A stretch of DNA of 64,000 nt from Cristatella mucedo (GCA_009760855.2 WPIO01000024.1:551501-615500); one strand, 5' to 3'; counted from the first letter of the stretch, positions 27,836-52,592 are shown. Numbers and translations are program-made. The notes: generated by a model not told the origin, from the sequence alone.

Positions 27836-29489
27836 GGATCAAGAATCTCTTCATCTCATAATCAACCCATAGAAATAAATGGATCATCAAATTTTTGCTA
27901 TGATAACATTCTTATGACATAATTATCTTAATAATATTACTGACGCTAACAATATTTTAAGTTTAGATTGTTACGAGCGTCAGAGAGAGAGTTACAGCGT
28001 TAAGACCTGGTAACTATTCAGCGTTTACAGATGAAGGATGGTTGTTGACAGGTGCTACAGATAATGCTATCAGTAATGGAATCGTGCTGAGTAGAAACAC
28101 TGACAGGTTAAAAATCGGTGCTCATACCGAAAACCGTTGCATGCATGGATCACTCATTCATCTGGAAGCACTTAATTAGCTAGTAAATAAAAGATTGAAC
28201 CATTTCTGGGATTGAAAGCCGACGCCTTTACTACGCACGCAAACTTTGCTATTTTACATCCAGAAATAAAAAATTTCGTTACGTGTATTTGAGAATACAA
28301 AACGCATTCTGAAAACGTTTCCTCAGTAGGTTTTGCCATCATGATCATGGTGCATTGCAATAAGATGGACAACTTTACGATTAATAGCAACGGAATTCAA
28401 ACTGAAATAACAAATGATATTGTGAAAGTTTGTTTTTGATATTTTGGTTCAGCTGAATTCATGGCTCATGAAGTTTGTTTTTAATTTTAATTCAGGTGAA
28501 TAGATGGCTCATGAACCAAGATTTTCTGACTTTCACGTTTTATCTACAAACTCTCTAACTCTATTAAGAGTATGGTTTACGGATTATAGTAGATCACCTT
28601 TAGAGTTTACAGAAGAAGAAATCGTTGTACACATAGAAAGTTGAGAGATTATATATAGAATGCGTGCTATTAAACTCGTCAGCTCAAGTAACGATGAATC
28701 CGAATGGATCGTAACTCTAAATCCAAAGAAATGCACTAAAGAACGTAAAGAAATTGGCCTAAGAGTAAAGTCCACGCATTCAAAAACATCAGCATCTAAT
28801 ATATGTTAGCGAAAAAATGCTTTATACTACAAGTCGATCTATGAGCAAAATGCTTCCGAATACTTGACCGTCGCAACTGTTTTTTAAGCTGTTCATTTGC
28901 TATGGCATTACACGAAGTTATAGACACTGCTGAAGTTGGTGATAATATAGTATTCAAGTTTGATGGCAATGGGAAGCTTATCATGCAGTCCAAAGAAAAC
29001 TATGTAGTAATTCTATGATCAACAGTTTTGGGGAAAAACTAATTCTTTAGGTGATTCTCTAGGTTTTATCTCCAACTTGCAAAGATTCTTTGATCCTGCT
29101 ATCGTAGGAGGTACTCCTTACGAAGAAATTGAAAAAGTGATGTATTTTTTGGAAAGTATGTAGCTTAGAACAAGATTCAAATATCATCTAACGAAGATAT
29201 CTAAATGAAGTTAGAGTAAATTGTACTCTGGTAGATATGAGCAAAAATTATTGCAATGGAAAGCAGTTCGAAGCGTTATTAGCCACGGGTTTGGCAGATA
29301 CATTTCCAAGCAGAAAAGTAGACATTACATTGACAATTCATCCTTTATAGATCTTATTTTTGGAGCACTAGAAGAAATAATTAGCTACCAATTTATTTGA
29401 AAGGATCAGAATAGGAAAATGTTGTTAAAATTGGAAGAACTGTGTTCACTGTTGAAATTATATAAGAATTACTGTAGAGAGCGATATGG
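27836..29489 (+). pseudogene. element coding remnants, unknown genes
   Basis: Continues the element downstream of the LINE-A. Coding-like patches: SRNTDRLKIGAHTENR (about 28100), VWFTDYSRSPLEFTEEE with VTLNPKKCTKERKEIGLRV (28570-28770, one in-frame TGA), a complete 38-codon ORF 28902-29018 ending at TGA (HEVIDTAEVGDNIVFKFDG), and GFISNLQRFFDPAIVGGTPY (about 29060-29160, TAG 29159). Penton-like or other virion genes would be expected here, but no family signature is secure. Confidence 0.35.
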
Positions 29490-30150
29490 GCTCCAAGATT
29501 ATTGTAATTTCTTTTTGGCTGGGCTGCCAAAGAAAGCTATTATGCCACTACAGCGGACAATGAATATGGTTGCAAGGCTGGTCTTCAAGTCCCAGCGGTT
29601 TGAGCACGTGTCTCATTTGCTGAAGGAGCTAGGATGGTTGCCGGTTGAGCAAAGGATACAGAGCAAAGTTCTTACGCTGACCCACAAGGTCCGCCACGGC
29701 TTAGCTCCTTCATACCTAGCTGAGCTGCTGCATCAGTTTCAGCCTGTTCGCGCCCTCAGGTCCTGTGTGGACAATAAATTAGCTGTCCCATTACTCCGCT
29801 TAAAGACAGTTGGCGACAGAAGCTTTAGCTCTGCAGGTCCTAGACTGTGGAATTCGCTTCCACAATTCTTACGCAACGATAACTAATCTCCTACTGCCGA
29901 CTATGGCACATCCTTTTCAGCGGTCCTGAGCTGCTACTTATATGCTACTCACTACCTCAACTGCTCTCCTGACTCAGCTATGCTTCCCACTTTCTCTCGG
30001 TTGCGTGAGACGAAGTCTGTTGGCTACCGAATGCGTACCGAAAGCCGCTTAGGCTGTGAGTGAGCTATACAAAACTCTCCTGCGTAACACCCACGTGGTC
30101 TTTATGACTTTGTGGAGTTACAGACGGAGATGCATTACATTACATTAATA
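29490..30150 (+). mobile_element. LINE-B insertion in the Polinton-like element
   Basis: Open LINE-B module (CNFFLAGLPKKAIMPLQ, HLLKELGWLPVEQRI, LAELLHQFQPVRALRS, NSLPQFLRND) followed by its 3' non-coding part. The element's preceding frame is fused in phase, giving a chimeric 155-codon ORF 29419-29886. Confidence 0.88.
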
Positions 30151-30159
30151 GAGTGCATG

Positions 30160-30371
30160 AAGGAAATTGAAACCTCTGGTTGGAGCGGGAGCTGTTAACT
30201 GGTTACTTAGAGCAGGTAAGCAGCTAGTTGAATTTGGTAAAGAAAATGTTAAGCATGTTATTTGTGGAGCGAAGACAGCGGCCGATGCTAGCACTGCACT
30301 TACGAATCAAGTTAGTACATGTAAAGATGCACGTGAAGCGAAGGCCACTCAAAATAGAATGCGAGCTTTAA

Positions 30372-30437
<66 letters not shown>

Positions 30438-30760
30438 GAAGAGAAGCAAATAAAAATAGATGGTGAGCCAAAGGCAAACGAAGAACGTTAACAAATTATT
30501 TAAAAAAGAGAAGCGAAAAAGTATGAACTAGGAAAAGCAAAGGGAAAGAGAAGATGCGGATTTCGAGCGAAGGTTTAGAAATGGTAATGTGCAATGAATT
30601 AAATCCTTTAATGTGCAATGAATTAGATAGATCGATGACGGGTACGGCGAAAAAATAACCAGAAACAATACTGAAAGAAACAGAAAGTCGAGTTATCAAA
30701 TCACCCAAGTATAAAACTTCTTCTCAAGTAATACAGAAAGGTGGATCTTCTGCAAGTAGA
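30160..30760 (+). pseudogene. Ala/Lys/Glu-rich element protein interrupted by (GA)n
   Basis: VGAGAVNWLLRAGKQLVEFG, then a Thr/Ala-rich stretch, then a (GA)n run (30376-30435) read as Arg-Glu, then charged helix sequence in the same frame with TAA 30489 and TAA 30501 and no TGA. After one shift the frame carries TAA 30656 and reaches a Gly/Ser-rich end (QKGGSSASRIGGGSYIR) next to the LINE insertion. Composition resembles 22352-22727. Confidence 0.45.
30376..30435. repeat. (GA)n microsatellite inside element coding sequence
   Basis: About 30 GA units within the frame above. Confidence 0.95.
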
Positions 30761-30784
30761 ATTGGCGGTGGCTCATACATTAGA

Positions 30785-31745
30785 ATGATAATAATAATAA
30801 TAATAATAATATTACACTTGATACAGAGCCCTCAAAGAACTCAATCTCTTTCTAGGCGCTGAAAAGGAAACGCGATCGAATGGTGAATGGTATCGTGCTT
30901 GCTAAACAACATGAATAAAATGATTAGGGGTGACATGCACAGGGTCAGCATGCAAGTATGGTTAGTGGCAGCATGCACAATGTCAGCACGCTAAGTACAT
31001 AAAGGATGAATCACAGGGACCCACTAAATGCTGTCATCAATAAGTGCATATTGAAGTTCTTCTAAAATTTGGTCAAGTCAGAGGATGTTCTGACGCAGGT
31101 CGGGAGTGAGTTCCGGGCTTTGGAAGCATACCAACTAAATGCATGATCACCAAAGGATTTGAGGTTTGTACGAGGTATTGGTAAACTTTTGGATTCCGAA
31201 AAGCGGATGGTACGACGTTTGGCCTAGTGGGGAGTAGATCATATAGAAAGGCTGGAGCTAAAGAATGAAGGGACCTAAAAGTGAGCGACTAAACCTTGAA
31301 GTCGATCCGTTGCTTGACTGGTAGTCAGTGCAGGTCTGCAAGAAGTGATGTGATGTGGCAGCTGCGACGCTCACGACAGACCAGCCGGTTGCAGAGTTTT
31401 GCACCAGCTGTAAGCGCCTGATTGCTCATGCCGGTAGGCCAGCAAGCTATGAATTACAGAAGTCGTCACAAATGCATGTACCAACCTAGATGAGGAATCC
31501 TTATCTAAACAAGTCCGAATTTTAGCAGTCTTATGTAGCTGAAAGTAGGCAGACTTGACTGTGAAGCTGATGCGGTCGTCTAACGAAAGGTCTCTTTGGA
31601 ATATGACACCTAGATTTTGTGCAGATTCAACAGGAGATATGTTGGCAGAGCGGATTTTGAGTATTAGCCTTTCCAATTCACACCATGTCTGCCCATAACT
31701 AATAAGTTAATTTAATCATCATTTAATTTAAGAAAATTTGCTGCC
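30785..31745 (-). mobile_element. LINE-A insertion, minus strand
   Basis: (ATA)n at 30785-30811, then the minus-strand LINE-A tail and C-terminal module up to KIRSANISPVESAQNLGVIF near 31600. Degraded but complete in order. Confidence 0.85.
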
Positions 31746-31754
31746 ATCCATGTG

Positions 31755-32330
31755 TGGATCATAATAATAACAATAATGCACTTGATAAAGCGCCCTCAGA
31801 GAACTCAATCTCTCTCTAGGCGCTTTACATTTTCTGCAAAGGGAAATGCAATTGAATGGTGAGTAATATCATGCTTGATAAATAAACAAAATGAATAACA
31901 TGGTTAGGGGTGACATGCACAGGGTCAGCATGCAAATGTGGTTAGTGGCAGCATGCACAGTGTCAGCACGCATAAGCACATGAAGGACGAATCACAGGGA
32001 CCCACTAAATGCTGTCCTAAATAGGTGTGTTTTTAAGTTCTTTTTAAACGTGGTCAGGTCAGGGGATGTTCTGACGCAGGTCGGGAGGGAGTTCCAGGCT
32101 TTTTGGGAGCATATGTCATCAATACAGGCAGCAAGGAAGTTGAGAGAATTCGAAGTGCTCGAAGGCTGGGAGGGATCAAAGCAAAGGTACAACTGAGTGT
32201 CATAAGCATTGAGGTTAAATCCTAGATTGTGCTTAGCAATCAAATCTTCACGAGGGAGAGTATAAACTGTGAGAAGTACCGGAACAGGCACGGAGCCCTG
32301 AGGTACCCCATATTTCAGAGGTGCCTCAGA
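31755..32330 (-). mobile_element. second LINE-A copy with RT-end sequence
   Basis: A second minus-strand tail and C-terminal module (31755-32105) joined to an RT piece (32110-32330) showing the active-site region as NLNAYDTQLYLCFD, where the family has YADDTQLY. The middle of the ORF is deleted between the two parts. Confidence 0.8.
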
Positions 32331-32381
32331 TGATCTTTGTAAAAAGAAGATACATACTTTTATTACTATTATATAGGGATA

Positions 32382-32860
32382 ATGGACTCGGTTAAATATA
32401 AGATATTTTATATGACGCATCTAGAACAGCCTCTTGCACTCATCTATAATACTCAATACTATGAGTATCCTCCAGCAGATGAGCTCAAGAAACTGCGATA
32501 GAAGCTGCAACTTAAGTTGGATTTTCGTAAAAGCTGGGAATACTCCTATGCTTACATATTAATCGAGGGGCAGATACAAGTTCGGAAAGGTGCTGCAGCG
32601 CATGCATCTGATTCAGCTAAAAGTGCTTATGTTAATCCGAGTGATGTGAGATAGCTTATGTTAATAATAAAGCTGCATGGTTTTTTGATACTATGCAATT
32701 GAGGATTAGAGGTGTTGAAGTAGAATCTCACAACCAAGATTATTCAATGACAGTTACATCGACACTTCTAGGAACTCTATGATTTCACGATGATTACAAT
32801 AGGGATGAAGGGTTGACATCATTGTTATAATTTCTGAAACTGAATTCGATCTCATCGTTA
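32382..32860 (+). pseudogene. probable double-jelly-roll major capsid protein (N-terminal part)
   Basis: ATG 32382; a 106-codon frame to TGA 32700, interrupted by TAG 32499 and TAG 32652. Sequence such as QYYEYPPADELKK and EYSYAYILIEGQIQVRKG, followed after a shift by NNKAAWFFDTMQLRIRGVEV and MTVTSTLLGTL, resembles the start of Polinton/adintovirus capsid proteins (first strand segments, then the G-V-E-(I/V)-E turn and STL-G motif). TGA 32780 interrupts the second frame. The assignment is by pattern and needs a profile search. Confidence 0.5.
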
Positions 32861-33125
32861 ATGGTGCCGGTGTCCTTTCCGAGCTTTGAAACTACGATCA
32901 ATTGAAGTTCCCATAGATTAATTTTAACTAGTTTTGTAATGTAAATTAATTGAGCAAGGTAGTGAGGAGTGGTTTGAGTTTATGAAATTGAAAATGTGTG
33001 GATCCGAAGTCATTCGATATTAGCCAAAGATGTAATATTCATATAAATAAAAGTCAATGAAAATTGATTAAAGAAATGGTACGGAGAAAAGTTGAGAAAT
33101 ATATAAGCAATCAATTTCTAGAATT
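32861..33125 (+). pseudogene. capsid-region remnant, badly broken
   Basis: AT-rich, with short coding-like patches only; presumably the continuation of the capsid gene. Confidence 0.25.
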
Positions 33126-33503
33126 ATGAGCTCCCTTACTTCTTGGAAAACTTTTAAACCAGAAGTCGCAAAATTATTAGAAATGAAATTTTAGAGTATC
33201 ATAACTAGTGCTAATGACTGCTTCTCTAAATTTGAATGTTTTAGTTTTAGTCTTGACGGCATGATTCATGACTAAGATTCTAGAAAACTAATAAAACTAA
33301 AATGCCTATGGTCAAGACGCTTAGTCGAAGTTGGAATACTTCCGCAATATGAAGCGCAATGCTTATTAGTATTGTACCGTTTAGAAATGGAAGAATTTTA
33401 TTCTGAAAACTTAAAGTATGCATCTCAGGATTAACTTGCTTTTACAAATTAAAGGTTATATCGCTGCATGTAAAGTTGGAATACCCACAGAATAAGACAC
33501 TGA
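33126..33503 (+). pseudogene. element ORF with five TAA/TAG and a TGA end
   Basis: From ATG 33126 the frame holds for 125 codons to TGA 33501, broken only by TAG 33192 and TAA 33273, 33432, 33450 and 33471. Sequence between breaks looks coding (SSLTSWKTFKPEVAKLLEMK, CLWSRRLVEVGILPQYEAQC, VLYRLEMEEFYSENLKYAS). No TGA occurs inside and no frameshift is needed, making it the cleanest example of the UAR excess. Family unknown. Confidence 0.5.
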
Positions 33504-33845
33504 CATTCCAATGAGTAAAGCATTTTTTATGTACCTTCTCAAGAATTACGATTGCGCATTACGATTTTGAGTTTAGTCTAATATCTGAACACGGTATATT
33601 AAATAATAAGAAAAATTCAGGATACGGTATTAAATTTTACGTTAAAAATGTGTATACAAAGAGTTAGAGAGCCTGAAAAATACAGATTTAAGAGATTAGT
33701 TCCATTAGTTACAAAAGTAGTCAATACAGCTAAAGTTGAAATTTATAACATAGAATGTTTGGAAAGGGAAACTATATGGCCAGCGTATGCGGTATGAGTT
33801 GCAGTCAACTTGATTCTAAAGTTCATAAAGCTGGCGATACGATGA
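33504..33845 (+). pseudogene. element remnant
   Basis: Broken coding patches (KNSGYGIKFYVKNVYTK near 33615 and EPEKYRFKRLVPLVTKVVNT near 33675). Not assigned. Confidence 0.3.
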
Positions 33846-34456
33846 TTGGACATTCGATTAAGGGAGGATTGCGTCTTGGAACTTATTGGAACTAAACTAA
33901 CGTATTGGAATTGGTTATGTACTATGCAACGAAATGTAATTATAAAGTCTCTTTTTGCAGGATATGACTTTAACGTGGGTAATAGTAAGATGACAAATGT
34001 CATGAATCCTACTAATCCTAATGATGTTGCTAACAAATCCTATGCTGACACTGCTAATCATAGAAGAGTTAAGTAGTAGTACTGTCATTACCTGGAACTA
34101 CTCTGCAAGGTGAAATACCTTTCTCTACCAGCTATACTTGGTCGACCATTGATAATTCTCAAATCGATAATCGTTTTGTAAATGTAGTTTCAAGTAATAA
34201 CTGTCTGCATTTACCTCAAAACTTGAATAATACGTTACCGTCCGGCGATATCAGGATAATTTATGTTAGTGAAGGCTGGAGATATCAAACTGTTTCACTA
34301 GAATTCCATTTAGCTTTAAGTTATTTGTCGCACAGTTGGTAGGGAAAATGTTAGTCTCCTCATCGCCTTTGCGATATTTCTTTTCTACCTAGTAGTGTTA
34401 AAGATCATACTAATCGCTTCAGCTATATTGTAAGAGATCTCACCACGTGTGCTTGA
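33846..34456 (+). pseudogene. phage-tail-fibre-like protein, right part of element
   Basis: GYDFNVGNSKMTNVMNPTNP followed by NDVANKSYADTA (about 33958-34060) is a clear tail-fibre-type repeat. After a shift near 34075 a long frame without ATG follows (PFSTSYTWSTIDNSQIDNRF, GDIRIIYVSEGWRYQT), with TAG 34340 and TAG 34352, ending at TGA 34454. Probably a receptor-binding or surface fibre by analogy. It mirrors 21712-22025 at the other end of the element. Confidence 0.6.
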
Positions 34457-34558
34457 CGAATGGACTACATTCGCAGTTAGTTGAGAATAATTTTTTCTAG
34501 ATTTCAAATGTGTACATCCCTAAAATAATGAGTGCTTGATTTCACAACTTTCTTATCT

Positions 34559-34720
34559 TTAGAAAATTTGAGCCGTTTTTGAACAAGTCTTGCAAACCAA
34601 ACCGTAACACATTATGCACACTTTACCATCGCTAGCAAAGTCAGTTTCATTCTTATCCTTATCGCAGTAAGAACACATACACTTTATCGTCTTACGATTG
34701 GAGGTTGACAGCTGATGCAA
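34559..34720 (-). pseudogene. small zinc-ribbon-like protein
   Basis: Frame with KCMCSYCDKDKN, then CIMCYGLVCKTCS and a TAA at 34559. Several CxxC pairs in 45 codons suggest zinc binding. No ATG in frame, so it is either truncated or shifted. It lies head-to-head with the integrase gene. Confidence 0.45.
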
Positions 34721-34756
34721 ATTAATTCTAGGTTTTTAGCATTTAATGGCTCATAA

Positions 34757-35318
34757 ATGTCTGATGACTTTAACTCTACTTCACATAAATTGCCCATCAA
34801 AGCCTTAATAGAAGGAATGCCTTTCAAAACACTAAGTAAAAGAAAAATAGGGGAAGAAAATCACAAGAATGCTGCCGCCAGTCAAGTATTCAAGAGTAAA
34901 CCTAGAACAATTTCTAGCGGTTTCTTCAATGATACCACACCCGCTGAAAAACATCAAGCTGGTATACTCTACCTGCCCAATGATAAAGGTCATAAGTACG
35001 CGTTATGCGTTATAGATATTGCGAGCGGGTATAAAGACGCTAAAGTTTAAAAAAAAGAACTGCGGAAGATGTGTGAGTAAATATATACGCAGCATCTACT
35101 CAAAAAGTAAACTCGAAGTGGCCAAGAGTAATTACTATAGATCTTAGATCAGTGTTTAAAGGAGAACGTAAAAAGGAAATGGAAAAACATGATGTTCTGA
35201 TTAGAGAAGCGGTAACTAAAACCAATGTAGCGATGGTTGAGAGAATGGATAGGACTGTTGCTGCGAGATTAATCCTGTATCAATACGGAAACACGCTGGC
35301 TGGAAGCAAGAAATAGGT
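34757..35318 (+). pseudogene. rve/retroviral-type integrase of the Polinton element, frameshifted
   Basis: DDE integrase. ATG 34757; the first 97 codons are open and end at TAA 35048. LYLPNDKGHKYALCVIDIAS holds the first catalytic Asp (codon 35015). After shifts, RVITIDLRSVFKGE holds the second Asp (codon 35140) and NVAMVERMDRTVAARL the Glu (codon 35239), about 33 codons on. That context, with K-G-E after the second Asp and V-E-R-(F/M)-x-R-T, is typical of Polinton integrases. The segment between the first two Asp residues is shifted and partly lost. TAG at 35316; no chromodomain seen. Confidence 0.75.
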
Positions 35319-35401
35319 GACGGAAATAGATAGAGGGTAAAGAACTTGCCCAATGTAATACAGTGCTTCAACAATAGCGAAACTAAGACGATTCTTCTTC
35401 T

Positions 35402-35692
35402 TTACGAATACGTTTCACGAACCTCTGAGCTTACTCTTCCAAATCTAGTAACACAATCAACGACCGTTTTGCACTTGGAAATTAAATTATGCAAATCATG
35501 AATACGTCTAAGCTTTCTTTCATTAATCTCACAATTTTTCAATTTCTTAGCATACAGCCTTCGTTTCCAATCGAGGAACCTTTCGCCATCGCGCTTATGC
35601 ATATCGCAAGCCTTGCATGTCATTGTACACTTATACAAGATATTGCCTTTAATTGAAAATAAACATATCGCCCTTCTGCTGCCGAACCTCAT
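35402..35692 (-). CDS. 96-codon Cys/Lys-rich ORF at the right end of the element
   Basis: Intact frame from ATG 35692 to a TAA at 35402. CTMTCKACDMHKRDGERF may form a zinc knuckle; the rest is basic and helical (KKLKNCEINERKLRRIHDL). It is one of the few unbroken frames in the element. Unknown function. Confidence 0.45.
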   Translation of the reverse strand: MRFGSRRAICLFSIKGNILYKCTMTCKACDMHKRDGERFLDWKRRLYAKKLKNCEINERKLRRIHDLHNLISKCKTVVDCVTRFGRVSSEVRETYS

Positions 35693-35700
35693 TTCCTATA

Positions 35701-36664
35701 CGTGTTTACTGCTATAAAACGTCACCTTTCAGCTCCAGTATCTAGTAGAGCATTTTTATTTTATAAAAACATGTTTACCTTATGGCTGAGGTTCCTCAAA
35801 TTTCGGTTTAAACGTCTCTTGACATGGCGAAGCGTGAGCGGAACTGCGTCAGGAGACGGTTAGACCAAAGTTTGAAGTTTCCGCAGCCTCGAGGTAAAGA
35901 TCCCATTTTTATTGGCGGCATAACTGGTTGTACATTAAAAAACCACCGATTTCAAAGTATGTCGGCTAACCACTCAGGATTTCAGCCGTCTGACTCTCCG
36001 AATGCATTTCGAACATGGGAAAATATCCGAGCCGCAAGCCGTGCACCGTGCATTAGATCAGCACTTCACCAAACTCAACACTCATCTTGGACAGAATATT
36101 CAGAGAGTAGCAACGGCATTAATACGTAGGTACATGTCTTAAGTCTTTCATACCTGTGTAATAAGACATCAAAACATTTACATCGCCTGTAGGTTCACAA
36201 AGGTGCAAGGAAGAAGTGGTTTTTAAGCAGGATTAGTGGCTTCGAATGCACAATCGGTAGCCCAAAGATTTCCTTGCACACGTGCGTGGAAAACTGAAAA
36301 CGAACACGATTTGGAAGGGTGGCATAATCAGGCTGCAGGATACAACTATTTAGGGTTCTAGAACTGTGATGCACGTCGCTCAGGCGCACAGCCACGGCCT
36401 AGTGCCCGGGGAGAGATTTGGTTCTCTTAGGGTGCTACAGGAATTTCTGCAGCCCTCATTATAATCCTAACTCGGATAGTTGAGGATGTGGGTTCAGCTG
36501 TCCGAGGGCACAAGGTCGCCGTGTGTCGCTCTTCCCCTTTCTCTCGGCCAAGGTTTTAGGGTTCTACTGCCGTTGTACTGGGTCTTAGCCCAGTACGTAA
36601 AGTTCTCTTCATTCCCGACCCGACGGTTGAGGGTTTGATTCCTGCACTTCGCTGAAGCAGTGGT
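35701..36664. other. right flank of the element, no gene seen
   Basis: A 101-codon frame at 35824-36129 has no recognisable domain. A SINE-B-type tail (GAGAGATTTGGTTCTCTTAG) lies near 36410. Confidence 0.4.
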
Positions 36665-36895
36665 TATAGCCGTGATGGCTCACTAGGTAAGGTGGTTGCT
36701 TTTCACGACCGAGGTCATGGGTTCGAATCCTGTGGTTGGTGACTCTTTATCGCCACTGCAAGCAATAGTGATAGCCGTAAAGGCTCTTCTGCCGCTACAA
36801 AAAAGAGGCTGTTGAATCAGCTAGTATTTTCTTACAGCTGCAGAGGCTCTTCTGCCGCTATATAAATGAGGCTGTTAAATCAGCTAAGCGTTTTT
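36665..36895 (+). mobile_element. SINE-A with duplicated tail segment
   Basis: Box A GATGGCTCACTAGGTAAGG, box B GGGTTCGAATCCTGTGG, and the standard body. The tail segment (AGAGGCTCTTCTGCCGCTAT to TCAGCTA) occurs twice in tandem. Confidence 0.8.
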
Positions 36896-37231
36896 TCTAG
36901 GGTTCTACTGCCGCCGAATACTATCGTGCGTTCGCCTCCCGAAAACGGTAAAAGAGTTATTCTCCTATTTTTTCTAGCACTACACTACCCTAGTGTAACA
37001 GCAGTACACAGCCAAGCGGTTGAAAAAATCCACCACATTCCATAATTTTACAGTGATTGGAGTGCTGACACGGATACTAGAACAGGAGGATGGCAGAGAT
37101 CGTGCAGCCGTCTGGTAGAACCGAGAGTTGTGAAACATGTGCTGTATTTTCAAAGATCAGATCGAGATTCACATCTTCGCAGTGCCATCGTTGTGCCACG
37201 GCTCAATGATCCGGTCGGCGCTCAGGCCAAG
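36896..37231. other. downstream flank of ASNS copy B
   Basis: Should include the ASNS-B 3' UTR (minus strand). I see no strong AATAAA close to the stop codon. Confidence 0.4.
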
Positions 37232-52029
<14,798 letters not shown>

Positions 52030-52032
52030 GGC

Positions 52033-52407
52033 CTGCAAGACAACGCACAAATAGCTCTGCGACGAAAACGACATGAATGATGAGCAGAGCCAGTGAGACC
52101 ATTGGGCACTCGAGGACAGAGCTACAAGTTGTTCTGCGCCCCCTCGTAAAAAATTGCTGCAAAATAGCTTCGCCCCACAGAAAACATGCAAAAACACGCT
52201 AGCAAGCATATCGAGTCTAGAAAGTTGTATTAACTGTAGTACAGGTACAAGGTAGCTAACACAGCTTCAACATAGCTGAATTTGTCTGGCCTTGAACGTG
52301 GCAAACTGGTCTATTACAGTTTGAAAGTCAATATTTTCCAGTGTTTCTGTCTCCATGCTTAAAAGGCCAAATAAGAGAGGCGATCTTGCCCCATTGATGC
52401 TCTAAGA
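52033..52407. other. 5' side of ASNS copy B, probable UTR intron
   Basis: Should be intron if the acceptor at 52033 is used. No feature recognised. Confidence 0.4.
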
Positions 52408-52592
52408 CAGTGGTTCTCAACCTTCCTAATGAGGCGACCCTTTAATACAGTTCCTCATGTTGTGGAGACCCCAACCATAAAATTATTTTGTGCGAAATGA
52501 AGAAATACGTGTTCTCCGATGGTCTTAGGCGAACCCTGTGAAAGATCTTTCGACGCCCAAAGGGGTCGCGACCCACAGGTTGGGAACTGCTG
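52408..52592 (-). mobile_element. SPIN-like non-autonomous hAT element, copy 3, perfect target duplication
   Basis: 185-bp element CAGTGGTTCTCAACCTTCCT ... GGTTGGGAACTGCTG with perfect 8-bp flanks CTCTAAGA (52400-52407 and 52593-52600). Internal words TCTCCGATGGTCTTAGGCGA and TAATACAGTTCCTCATGTTG match the other copies. Strand is arbitrary. Confidence 0.9.

Larger units (their letters stand above)
21712..35700. mobile_element. decayed Polinton/Maverick-like (adinto-like) virus-derived element
   Basis: About 14 kb of AT-rich DNA holding remnants of the Polinton gene set on both strands: adenain-type protease, FtsK/HerA-like packaging ATPase, probable double-jelly-roll capsid protein, rve-type integrase, a PLA2-like domain protein, and tail-fibre-like proteins near both ends. 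Nearly every frame has shifts and stops. Host LINE-A is inserted at 27301-27835 and 30785-32330, LINE-B at 29490-30150, and (GA)n runs at 22728 and 30376, which shows it is resident in the host chromosome and not contamination. About 11 kb remains once insertions are removed, short for a Polinton; no PolB was recognised. I could not define terminal inverted repeats, so the ends are set by composition and coding content. Confidence 0.8.

Noticed and set aside
21712-35700. Ciliate or viral contamination in the assembly
   Set aside because: Host LINE-A and LINE-B copies are inserted inside the segment, and it is heavily decayed, so it is an old resident of this chromosome.
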